Source: Lycorma delicatula (taxonomy: Eukaryota > Arthropoda > Insecta > Hemiptera > Fulgoridae). Taken from it: 64,000 nt of DNA. The DNA is taken from the NCBI RefSeq assembly GCF_047948215.1, contig NC_134456.1:68784029-68848028 (forward strand), given 5' to 3'. The notes under the pieces were generated by a model, which worked only from the letters and a program-made list of their open reading frames with translations, was not told where the DNA came from and did not search any database. Below, piece by piece: positions 46,300 through 56,294 of the stretch (its first letter is position 1; each line of letters starts with the position of its first letter). The translations under genes were made by a program, and so were the position numbers.

Positions 46300-47484
46300 C
46301 CGGGTGATTCAAAAAGGACTTCACAACTTTAAAATAATATAAATAAATATTTTTATTTTATAGCATATAAATAAATAGATTTATTGAAGTTGGGCGTCAT
46401 TTCTGCAACTGCGGCGTTAATTCAAAGTCAGCTCAACAAGATCAGCAGGCAAAGATACATAAACCTTTTATGAAACTCCACAAGAAAAAATCTAGCGGGT
46501 TCAAATCTGTATAGCGAGGTAGCATGCAAATGTGCCTTCACGACCAATCAACTGTCTGAGAATAGAGTATAAAGAAATCTCGGACTTCTAGGCGTTAGTG
46601 AGGTGGTGCCCCGTCTTGCTGATAGTAATGACGTTTATCTTGGTTCATCATCGTGTAACTGAACAGTTAGAAAATTTTGAAGCATGTCTAGACAAGTGAT
46701 ACCACTTACAGTTGCCTCCTAGAAGAAAAATCATTTGGCACAAAAACCATTGACTTTAGATTTATATTGAATGTACTGTAAAGTTTCATGAGAGGTTTTG
46801 CTACTCAATGTTTAACAGTTATGGGTGTTTTCATCTTGCCACTTATGAAACGTTCTGAAACGTTGACTCAACGTTTGTCTAAAAATGTATCGTGTCTGCA
46901 GTTATATCCATCATTTCCACACAAAACTGCAACCGAGCAATTTGTCATCTTATTGTGTTGAACCCATGGTTAATTTGTACGGCTTGAAGTGCAATCGTTT
47001 ACGTAATAATCGCCAAACAGTGGTTTGTGGAATGCCAGGCTAACTTGACGCACGTTGAGTTGATTTCTTCGGACTACGCACAAAGTTTTCTCTTAGTTGT
47101 TCCACAGCAGCTTTAGGGACACGTGGGCCTCCTGGTAATTTTTTACGTTTTACAGAACAACCTATCTCAACGATGGTTTGGTGCCAAGAGTAAATCGTAT
47201 GTCTATTAGGAGGCTCCCTACCGTACTCTACGAAAATTATATTGAACTGCAGTTGCTGACTGCAAAATAATGTAACAAAAACATAAAGTAAGCGCGTGTT
47301 CCCCATCAATAAATATATCTATCTATTTTCAACAACACTGGTGGCCATATTCATTACTAATGAATTACGTGAGTCAAATCTTGACGTGTTTTGCTATAAA
47401 ATGAGACATCAACAGGATCTGTAAATTATATCAATAAATTTTCATATGCTTTTAAAGTTGTGAAGTCCTTGTTGAATCACCCGG
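46300..47484 (-). mobile_element. Tc1/mariner-like transposon with 35-bp inverted repeats
   Basis: Both ends read CCGGGTGATTCAANAAGGAC then TTCACAACTTTAAAA, with one mismatch in 35 bp. TA lies immediately outside each end (46298-46299 and 47485-47486), the target duplication of the IS630/Tc1/mariner superfamily. Length is 1185 bp. The minus strand carries a broken transposase. The well-preserved ends could still be recognised in trans by a related transposase, which is inference only. Confidence 0.93.
46400..47309 (-). pseudogene. Transposase pseudogene of the 46.3-kb element
   Basis: The first 89 codons (47309 down to 47040) contain PPNRHTIYSWHQTIVEIGC, GGPRVPKAAVEQLRENFV and RSPKKSTQRAS, typical of the N-terminal helix-turn-helix DNA-binding region (DUF4817-type) of insect Tc1/mariner-like transposases. 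After a TAG, GIPQTTVWRLLRKRLHFKPY continues in the same frame, then the frame breaks. QDGAPPH (complement at about 46598-46618) marks the second catalytic Asp block. The region before it, which should hold the first Asp, is shortened and full of stops. Inactive. The start Met at 47309 is plausible but not proven. Confidence 0.88.
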
Positions 47485-47486
47485 TA

Positions 47487-48440
47487 CTTGAGGGTTTCAG
47501 TTGAAAATAAATCTTAAAACTTTATTTCATTCTATGAATCATTTTTTTAATAAAAAAAATACTAATTTTATCAAAACAGCATGCGTAAATGATTGTTATT
47601 TGGTCCCAAAGTTTGATGCACTTATAAGTGTATTTTGATTTTTATAAGTGTATAAAAATGTAGCAATTAGCCAGTTTTTCTATCTTGATAGCTGTTTTAG
47701 AAACTACCTATAGTTTTTGTTGACAAATTAATCAACTTTTTTTTTTTAATTTAGACAGTTTTCAGTTGTAATAATAATATTAATAGATTTTTTATTAATA
47801 ATAATAGAATTTTTAAAATATGTAAAAATGTATTTAAAAATAAACATATGCATAAATCAACAAGTTAATACAATTTCAATAAAAATTAAGAATATTAAAT
47901 ATTTTATAGTCACTTTAAGAAAAAGTAAACTTATTAGTTTGTGTTATAAAACACAGAACTTCTGTAATTACACTGACGAATCTTGGTTACCATTTCACAG
48001 AATTTTTGAAGAGACATTTCGTTGGTTGCTGGGTAAGCAAACGGAACGGAGTAAATCTGGAATCGCCTGTCATTTGAGCGAAGAAAATTAACGAAATGGT
48101 CGTAAGAATAGCTATCATTTCTCTTTTGTGCATCACAAAAAGGAGTATGAATCTCGCTCAACTGCTGTAATTTCCTTCTGAAACATTCATAAAAACAGCT
48201 GTGCATTGTGTTGTAAAAACAATCCTATTGATTTTTTCTGTAGAAGTTTTGTCAAAATCGTTTGATAAACTTGCAAATTTACGCACTTTATTTATCAGTA
48301 CGGCCGAATGTAGAAAAATGATGTTCAAACTATGAAATTAGAATATTAAATGTATGACATTTGTTTAAATAGATTGCGTTATATAACAGTTAAGATTGAG
48401 GGTTTAAAACTTAAAATTAAATTTAACCATTTAATTTTAT
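47487..48440. other. AT-rich non-coding stretch
   Basis: The patch at 47990-48200 is slightly less AT-rich and has 87- and 90-codon overlapping frames on opposite strands (47828-48091, 47934-48206). Neither resembles a known domain. Confidence 0.45.
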
Positions 48441-48446
48441 TATTAA

Positions 48447-48600
48447 TCATGGCCCGTTGGTATAGATATAAATTAATTATATAATAATTGCCACTTACCA
48501 ACTATTTTTATTATTATGTCCGAGCGCTTTCGGATATTAATCCATCATCAGGAACATTTATGTGTTATGGATTATAGTTATTTCCTTCACAAATTAATAT
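48447..48600 (-). repeat. Penelope-like terminal (pLTR) fragment
   Basis: A fragment without RT, identified by the hammerhead at 48516-48557 and the segment after it (TTGGTAAGTGG ... TATACCAACGGGCC), also present after the motif at 44.64 kb. Its outer limits are uncertain; sequence to about 48690 on the 5' side could belong to the same element. Confidence 0.7.
48516..48557 (-). ncRNA. Hammerhead ribozyme, structurally intact (Penelope-associated)
   Basis: Minus-strand order: stem I 5' strand AUGUUC (48552-48557), core CUGAUGA (48545-48551), one extra U (48544), stem II GGAU-UAAU-AUCC (48532-48543), core GAAA (48528-48531), stem III of two pairs around CG (A-U, G-C), C as the cleavage-site base (48522), then stem I 3' strand GGACAU (48516-48521). 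Stem I has six pairs, one a G-U wobble. All invariant hammerhead core bases are present. An extra base between the CUGANGA core and stem II is known from some natural hammerheads and is tolerated. Minimal type-I hammerheads with tiny stem III are characteristic of Penelope-like elements. Self-cleavage would fall between 48522 and 48521. Confidence 0.82.
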
Positions 48601-48699
48601 ATTAGATGAATTTTGAATTTTTTAAAAACAAAAATTATTAATACAATTGATCGTCAAAATGTTAAAATAATTAACATTTTGAAACAATTAAACTCTTAA

Positions 48700-50410
48700 A
48701 TTAAGCTATTATATCAATTTATCAATTGTCAAAATTCTACCAATGAAGAAAACACCTAAAGAAACATTAGATTGATTTACAACCTGATATACGAATTTAT
48801 ATACTTAATCCTTATTTTACATTACACTACGTTCAGAATCAAAACTTTTTTTTTTAATTTTACGAATGAATTGGGTTCTTAAGAGAACCGAATAATTATT
48901 TTGTTGAATTTAATTAAATAGTTTAACCGAATCATACTCTCATTGAGAAATTCGTGGACCTCTTATATTTTATTGGAAAAGATTATTTTTATACTTAAAT
49001 TTAAACTTTTTTTTTTTTTTTAATGAAAGAAAATTTTAAAAAAATCTTTGGCCTTTTTCCTAAAATGTTTTGTAATGAACGATTATTTGTTTAATCACTT
49101 TTTGCAAGGAGTTTATTGAATGCTTTCCGTGTATTTTAAATATTCTATAATGGACATTCTTCATAATCAGTTGTAAGATAAAACGGTTAGCTTTAAGTAT
49201 ATCGGTTAATTTTATGTTAGTTATTAACCTATAAATGGTTGATTATTTATTGCTATAAAGTTTGTGTCGTATATGAGAGAGTTTTTATGTTTCCATTGGC
49301 TTAATATATGGATTTAGATAAGTTTTGTATACCATTTCTGATTCCATGTACCGTAAGATGTCAACAGCATATGAAGGATTTAATTATCATATTAAATAAA
49401 TCAGATTAAATGTTGACTAGGTATAGGTGTTTTAACGGAATATATCGGTTAATAATTGCTGTTGATAGCATATATTTTTCTTTTTCAGAAAAGTTTAATT
49501 ACTCAAAATATTCTTACGTGAAATAAAGTAATATTTTTAACGATCCGTTTCCGAACTATTAATATCAATCTTTGAAACTAAACGTTTCCATTTTATTACA
49601 CTTCCTGTTTCCTGCCTAACAAAAGGGGATGATTCTTAATCCACTACAAATGAACGTATACGTTACAACATATTCGTGTTTTGACCCCTCGCTTTATATG
49701 AATACATTTTAATAGGGTATATGCAAGTTCACTTACAATCAAAATTTTATAGAGCAATACGTACACTAGTAGCAGTAACTCTGCATTAGTGATTTAGTTG
49801 TAGAAGGTTTTGTTGATAACTTTTGCTCACTGCACCACATTTTCACATTAAATTAATAATGACGGACTGTGAAACCCGGTAAACCGTAATTAACGTATTG
49901 ATGAAGATATTTAACACTTTAATGGAAATAGTCTGTACGCATTGTATTATATCTATTTAATGGTTGTTTCCAGTTAAAATGAGTTATTCATAACTTAAAA
50001 TAAAATTCTATTATTTTATTATTATAATTGATTTCTATTTTACATCATAGAACTTCAAGTTTTATAGCACGGTTTATTATACAAGTTATTTATTACACTC
50101 CCCTGAAGTTTTATTGCTAAATTGAATGAAAATTTATTATAATAATTTTGCGAAAGTTTATAATTAAATTGTTTTTTAGTTTAGGTTAAGTAATAACTAA
50201 TCGTTTATTATCTGAGTGTTAAGTTATCTGAGTTGACAATTAATAAAAATGTTAACAACTCTCAATTACTCAATGTAATTTATAATAGGTTTTCTGCAGT
50301 GAACTGAATAAAAAAGTTCGTGTTTTAATTGTAATTACAAACTATTGTGTAAACATTTTGTTGTAATAAATAATATTTTAATGAAGGAAATAAATATCCA
50401 ATGTGTTTCA
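48700..50410. other. AT-rich non-coding stretch
   Basis: Nothing recognised apart from homopolymer T runs. Confidence 0.5.
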
Positions 50411-50415
50411 TTAAT

Positions 50416-50658
<243 letters not shown>

Positions 50659-50659
50659 A

Positions 50660-52950
50660 TAATTGCCTATGAAATACAATTTTCCTTCCCTATAGGTCTA
50701 TTTTAAGTCTAAAATAAAATCAATTTTTAGTACTGAAATAACAAGTTTTTTTTTTTTTTTTATAAGACTATATAGCAATTTGTATCTATTATTTATTATA
50801 ATAAACACTAGTTAATAAGATAATAATTGAAGTGATTATTTATAGAGCCTTTATATAAGAAAAAGAAAATTTAGATCTTTCTTTTTTTCCTTTAAAATGG
50901 ATGAATTGTTATAATGAGTTACATTAGTCGAAGGAAGTGGTTTGTGTAGCATGTTTTCAAAAAGGAAATGTGTAGAAAGGTTGACTGTATGCGAGAAGTA
51001 ATTTATTTACAAAGTTTAGAAGACTAGTGGAAGTAGAGTTGAAGTCATTGTAATAATAATAGTAATAGTAAAAGAGCTAGAAGTAGTAGTTGTCGTCGTT
51101 GTCCTCGTCCTGCCGGGCTGGTAGTAGTAAGTGTGTGTGATTTAAGGTGGTACTTCTTGCAGCGCTGTTTCTGTGCCTTGTGTGTTAGCAGATAAGGGAT
51201 GTTTATTGAAGGCAGTTTAATTCTCCAGAGACCGGTTTAACTCCAAATGCGGCGTTAAAATGTGTTTATCTTTTTTCTTATCAAAAATAAGACCGATCTG
51301 TATTTAGTCAGTCATACTATTTGCATCAGTTTCTGAAATTTTTTAATTCTTCTGTCGTATAAATTTTATTTTTCCTTATTTAATTCAACTGTATTCATGT
51401 CTTTTTACAAAAAAAAAAAAGGTTTTCAAACTCCTGACCGCTTTGATACTTCCGGATTTTTTCCATTATTGAAAAAATAATTGATCATTAGGTTAAATTG
51501 TGTAACATATTTAACAGTTTTAAATAAAAAAGATCAAACAGTACTGGAAATAATTTTTCATTTATAAATAATATAAATAAAACTTTTTATAATATAAAAG
51601 GTTCACAATTTTATACGCAAAGAATGTTACAAAAAAGGTTTCAAAAAAAACCTGATGAAACTTTTTTTTTTAAAACCTCTTCGTGTGCATTATTTTATGA
51701 TTTATAAGTTACATTTTATACTTATAACATATGTTCATAAATATATACTTTAGATAACATATTTGGTTGTAATTTCAAGAAAATATCGTTTATTATATAG
51801 ACAGCTGAGTTTTTCAAATATTTCAAAATATGATTTTCACTGACTATTATAGGAAGTTTAATCAAAATCTAAAGATACATTTTTTGGGAAAGTAATTTTT
51901 CGTAAAAATGTTTACTTTGATAAAAAAAAGATTGATTATTTTTATGGGGATAAAATCGATACAGTTCTTTCAGTGAAGCAATAAAATAGCATTATCTTCA
52001 TTTAAAGGATTGATTTCATCTCATAATTTGTCACGAGAACAGTCCTCAAATATTGAAAATAATTCTATATTTTTATTACCGTATTTGGTAATAGTTTAAC
52101 TATAACTTTTGTTCAGATAACGAATGATATTGTAATTTATTTTGTTTTAAACAAAATATACTAGCCTACACTTTAGGATATGGTATGTTCTGAAATTGCC
52201 TTGTAAATAACGCAAGTATAGTATGAATTGCTCAGGTAAGCTAGTTGATGTACCATTATTCTTTTTAAGTAAATGTTTTTATTTCCAGTTACTGCATTGA
52301 TGGTAATTAATATTAATAAATTGTTACCTAAATGAAGTATTCATTGTGTTAACCGTTAATTAGCAAAAGCCAACTCCTTCTACGTATTTTGCAGCTCAAA
52401 TGAGTTTCTTGCGCTGTATTTTGGCAAAATATCCTATTTATTCATTAACCAATGCGTTTTAGGTGTTGTACTCCGTACTTAAAACGCCTACACAAAAGCA
52501 TTACGTAAATTCTATGTTTTTTCATTTAAGTACCTATCTTGGTAATCTATAAATAAATCGGAATTATGTTGTCTACTCAACGGAAATGCATACGATTTTA
52601 ACGTTAGCAAATATTTTATTTATTTAATTATATTTTAGGTTTTCGGGATACATTTTTTTATAATACTGCAGATCTAGAATTTTTAACTTGCTATAAAAAG
52701 AAAACCGCAGATTATTTTTGATATTATTAATTATAACAGTAAGATTTCATTCATTTTTATTTTTTGCTTTATGAAGTTGAACTACCCGACGTGACCCTTG
52801 GAAGAGAATATACTCATATATTTACTTACATAAAATATTTTAAGTAGGTAAATCTGTAGAAAAGATTATAATTTTTTTTAAGTTAACATTAGTTATTTGA
52901 AGAGATTTATAAAATTTTTAGTTGCGTACTTTGCCGTTAATTTTTATCAT
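50660..52950. other. AT-rich stretch with a less AT-rich patch near 51.1 kb
   Basis: About 51030-51260 has GTAGTAGTTGTCGTCGTTGTCC-like triplet sequence (shown in part only), CCTGCCGGGCTGG and GGTGGTACTTCTTGCAGCGC. It might be a 5' UTR or degenerate triplet repeat. No coding frame or convincing splice sites found. Remainder AT-rich. Confidence 0.4.
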
Positions 52951-52954
52951 TTAC

Positions 52955-53285
52955 GTATAAGACTCACTACTGTTATTGTCAGGTATCTAGAAGACAAAAA
53001 GTATTATTCGGCGGCCTTTTTAGACGTGCAAAAAGGATTTGACAAAGTTTGGTTGTCTGGTTGTCTTCTTTTCAAATTAAAATCATGCCTACCACAACCA
53101 TATTATTTAATCTTACGCAGCTATCTGGATGGTCGCTTCTCACGAGTTAACTACAACCATGAGATGTATAAGGTTTTCAACAATAATTCAGGAGTTCCAC
53201 AGGGCACCACCATATTGTGACCGACTTTATTTCTAGTTTACACTGCTGACCTATACCTAATCCAGACTAAGTTTGGCTACGTAAA
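52955..53285 (+). pseudogene. Jockey-like LINE reverse transcriptase fragment
   Basis: Encodes YYSAAFLDVQKGFDKVW (RT motif A with the first catalytic Asp; most Jockey copies read FDKVWH), LLFKLKSCLPQPYYLILRSYL, and NNSGVPQGT (motif B). TGA at 53218-53220 replaces the Gly of the usual GVPQGSVLGP block, after which PTLFLVYTADL continues in the same frame. The FADD/YADD block, endonuclease and C-terminus are absent, so it is a short internal relic. Residues before about 52955 in the 107-codon frame (52897-53220) do not resemble RT and are probably flank or badly decayed sequence. Confidence 0.85.
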
Positions 53286-53289
53286 TAGA

Positions 53290-54980
53290 AAATAAAGGTA
53301 AATCCGGCAAAGTCCACTCGAAAAAAAATTCGGAAAAACAATTACGTATAAAAATTAATTTGTAATATATCTATACTTTTTAGGTTTAAGATTATTTTAG
53401 TAACATTACTCTTTAACTTTTTATTCTTTTACTCTTTAACTGAAAGGGGAAAAATATTCTCAGCTTTTAAAGTAGTAAAAACGAGCTATCGTTTAAATCT
53501 AGCCTTCTCCTTAAAACAAATTTGATGAAGTATATTTATTCTTCGCTTGAAAATTTAGAATGCTTTCAATATTTTATCATCGAAATCTGTTATCCTTGCT
53601 TGATTAAAAAACGTTATTGGAACATTTAAAGAGTCAGTAGAAAAGAACTTGTATTTAATATTTCAATTAGGTGATCGGTGAAGTATAATTTTATTTTTAT
53701 TAGACCATATTCGAAATAGACTTCAAGGACAAACTGCTTATCATTGAACAAATCCTATTAGTTAAATTAAAATTTACAAACTATTAGAACTAGTTGCGTA
53801 GGATTTGCTTAATTGTAGAAAAGAATTTTTCTTATGCAACCATAACTTGTAATTTTTCTTTTGTTATAATGTCCTTTTCTTCATTCGGTCAAAAGGTTTC
53901 TAAGGTCTTTTCAAGTAAGGATGAAATACAATATATTTTTTTTGTTTTAGCTTGTTTCCTACCCCCCTAGGCTGGACTACAATACTTTATAGATTCGTTC
54001 ACCGGTCATTCTATTAAGAATATTTTTTTCATGTTTACGTTAAGACTTGAAATTTTAAAAATTTACTTCGTTTGTGTTTCATTTTTATAAATTATAGATC
54101 TTTTAATCTCGTACTCAAAGGAAGTGTTTCAAAACCCTTACAATTTTTCTATAGGATTGGTTTAACATTTTTCGAATTTCCGAGCATTTCTTTTAAACGT
54201 CAAAGCAAAAGATCTTCTCAAACTTATTGGAGTCGCTACAATAACATTATTTTTCTAAATGTTTTAGAGCTTTTTAACAAAATGTTTATATTATAAGAAT
54301 CTAAGCTCGTATGTCTTAGCAATGCGGTACTGGCAACGGAACAGTATGATTTTGGTTCTTTTCCAGCAAAGTTTTCAAATATTCACAAATATCATGAGTG
54401 TAAAAGAACGATAATGGTTTTGTGATGGTTATTTTCACAGGACATTATAAAATATCAGTTTTGATATTAAGCCAAATGTGATTAGTGTAGTATGGTTTGG
54501 ATAGATTATTTTAAATTTATTGTTATCCAACTGTGAATTTTTCTTTTAACTAGGTTAATTCTATTAATTTATTGTAAATTAAAGCTTATATTAAAAATTA
54601 TTTTTATTCTGAAACATTAAAATTTACATTTTATTGATTATAGTATTAGAATATAGTTTTAAATTTATTTAATAACGCATTGTTTTAATTAACTAATAGA
54701 TCCAAGCTGTATTTAAATAACTCACCAACGTCGCAAAATTAATTAATGTAACATCTGTTAATAATGTTGCTACGATATTTGGTAATTATTTTGTAAATTT
54801 AATTGTTTATGACATATTGTAGTACTATTTTACATTATTCTATTAGAGCAGCGCTGCGTTTTCTATTTCTTTATTTATAGGGATGAATGAAACTGTAACA
54901 TTTCGAATAATAAATAAACTTTAGTTGTTTGTTTTCTATTTCAGAAAACGACTTATTTATTTTTTGAAGGTTTTTATACT
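53290..54980. other. AT-rich non-coding stretch
   Basis: No feature supported. The 74-codon frame at 54072-54296 has no recognisable domain. Confidence 0.5.
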
Positions 54981-54982
54981 TT

Positions 54983-54994
54983 GTCTTTTAATAT
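54983..54994. repeat. Left target-site duplication of the LINE
   Basis: GTCTTTTAATAT, matched by GTCTTTAATAT at 56283-56293 (one T shorter) right after the A-rich tail. Confidence 0.75.
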
Positions 54995-56266
54995 ACAGAA
55001 CAATTAGTTTAACTAGTCATGCATCAAAAATCTTAACTAGAATTCTATACAGAAGAATTGAGAGGAGAGTGAAAGAAGTGTTAGGAGAAGACCAATTTGG
55101 TTTCAGGAAATGTATAGGGACAAGGGAAGCAATTTTAGGCCTCAGATTAATAGTAGAAGGAAGATTAAAGAAAAACAAACCAACATACTTGGCGTTTATA
55201 GACCTAGAAAAGGCATTCGATAACGTAGACTGGAATAAAATGTTCAGCATTTTAATAAAATTAGGGTTCAAATACAGAGATAGAAGAACAATTGCTAACA
55301 TGTACAGGAACCAAACAGCAACAGTAACAATTGAAGAACATAAGAAAGAAGCCGAAATAAGAAAGGGAGTCCGACAAGGATGTTCCCTTTCTCCGTTACT
55401 TTTTAATCTTTTCATGGAACTAGCAGTTAATGATGTTAAAGAACAATTTAGATTCGGAGTAACAGTACAAGGTGAAAAGATAAAGATGCTACGATTTGCT
55501 GATGATATAGTAATTCTAGCCGAGAGTAAAAAGGATTTAGAAGAAACAATGAACGGCATAGATGAAGTCCTACGCAAGAACTATCGCGTGAAAATAAACA
55601 AGAACAAAACAAAAGTAATGAAATGTAGTAGAAATAACAAAAATGGACCACTGAATGTGAAAATAGGAGGAGAAAAGATTATGGAGGTAGAAGAATTTTG
55701 TTATTTGGGAGGTAGAATTACTAAAGATGAACGAAGCAGGAGCGATATAAAATGCCGAATAGCACAAGCGAAACGAACTTTCAGTCAGAAATATAATTTG
55801 TTTACATCAAAAATTAATTTAAATGTCAGGAAAAAATTTTTGAAAGTATATGTTTGAAGTGTCGCTTTATATGGAAGTGAAGCTTGGACAATCGGAGTAT
55901 CTAAGAAGAAAAGATTAGAAGCTTTTGAAATGTGGTGCTATAGGAGAATGTTAAAAATCAGATGGGTGGATAAAGTGACAAATGAAGAGGTATTGCGGCA
56001 AATAGATAAAGGAAGAAGCATTTGGAAGAATATAGTTAAAAGAAGAGACAGACTTATAGGCCCCATACTAAGGCATCCTGGAATAGTCGCTTTAATATTG
56101 GATATTGGAAGGACAGGTAGAAGGGAAAAATTGTGTAGGCAGGCCAAGTTTGGAATATGTAAAACAAATTGTTGGGGATGTAGTATGTAGAGGGTATACT
56201 GAAATGAAACGACTAGCACTAGATAGGAAATCTTGGAGAGCTGCATCAAACCAGTCAAATGACTGA
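54995..56266 (+). pseudogene. LINE reverse transcriptase, 5'-truncated, one stop and one frameshift
   Basis: RT blocks in order: TSHASKILTRILYRRIE, EDQFGFRK, FIDLEKAFDNVDW (motif A), KGVRQGCSLSPLLFNLFME (motif B), LRFADDIVILAES (motif C with the Asp pair, 55492-55524), FCYLGGRITKDERS and RKKFLKVYV. TGA at 55855-55857 replaces the expected Trp; the same frame then continues as SVALYGSEAWT to about 56145, where a one-base shift moves to YVKQIVGDVVCRGYTEMKR and SWRAASNQSND, ending with TGA at 56264-56266. The apparent Met start at 54925 lies upstream of the target duplication, so the first 23 or so codons of the 310-codon frame are flank. The endonuclease and N-terminal RT are missing. The minus frames at 55017-55767 are antisense shadows. 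Confidence 0.92.
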
Positions 56267-56282
56267 AGACAAATAAAAAAAA
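54995..56282 (+). mobile_element. 5'-truncated LINE insertion (RTE-like)
   Basis: A 1.29-kb insertion between near-identical 11-12-bp repeats. It starts abruptly inside the RT domain and ends with TGACTGAAGACAAATAAAAA, the expected form of a target-primed insertion truncated at its 5' end. The C-terminal part (LYGSEAWT, LEAFEMWCYRRMLKI, SWRAASNQSND) resembles RTE-type elements, so I favour that clade, though clade assignment by eye is tentative. Only one nonsense codon and one frameshift are evident, making this among the youngest elements in the window. Confidence 0.88.
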
Positions 56283-56293
56283 GTCTTTAATAT
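56283..56293. repeat. Right target-site duplication of the LINE
   Basis: GTCTTTAATAT directly after the A-rich tail, partner of 54983-54994. Confidence 0.75.
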
Positions 56294-56294
56294 G

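Noticed and set aside
47828..48206. Overlapping 87- and 90-codon frames as a small gene
   Set aside because: Opposite strands, no recognised domain, no supporting splice sites; equally consistent with chance.
51030..51260. A coding exon in the less AT-rich patch
   Set aside because: Much is degenerate GTC/GTA triplet repeat; no frame with plausible splice sites on either strand.
55017..55767. Long minus-strand frames opposite the LINE RT (186, 67 and 65 codons)
   Set aside because: Antisense shadows of a well-supported RT frame with all catalytic motifs on the plus strand.
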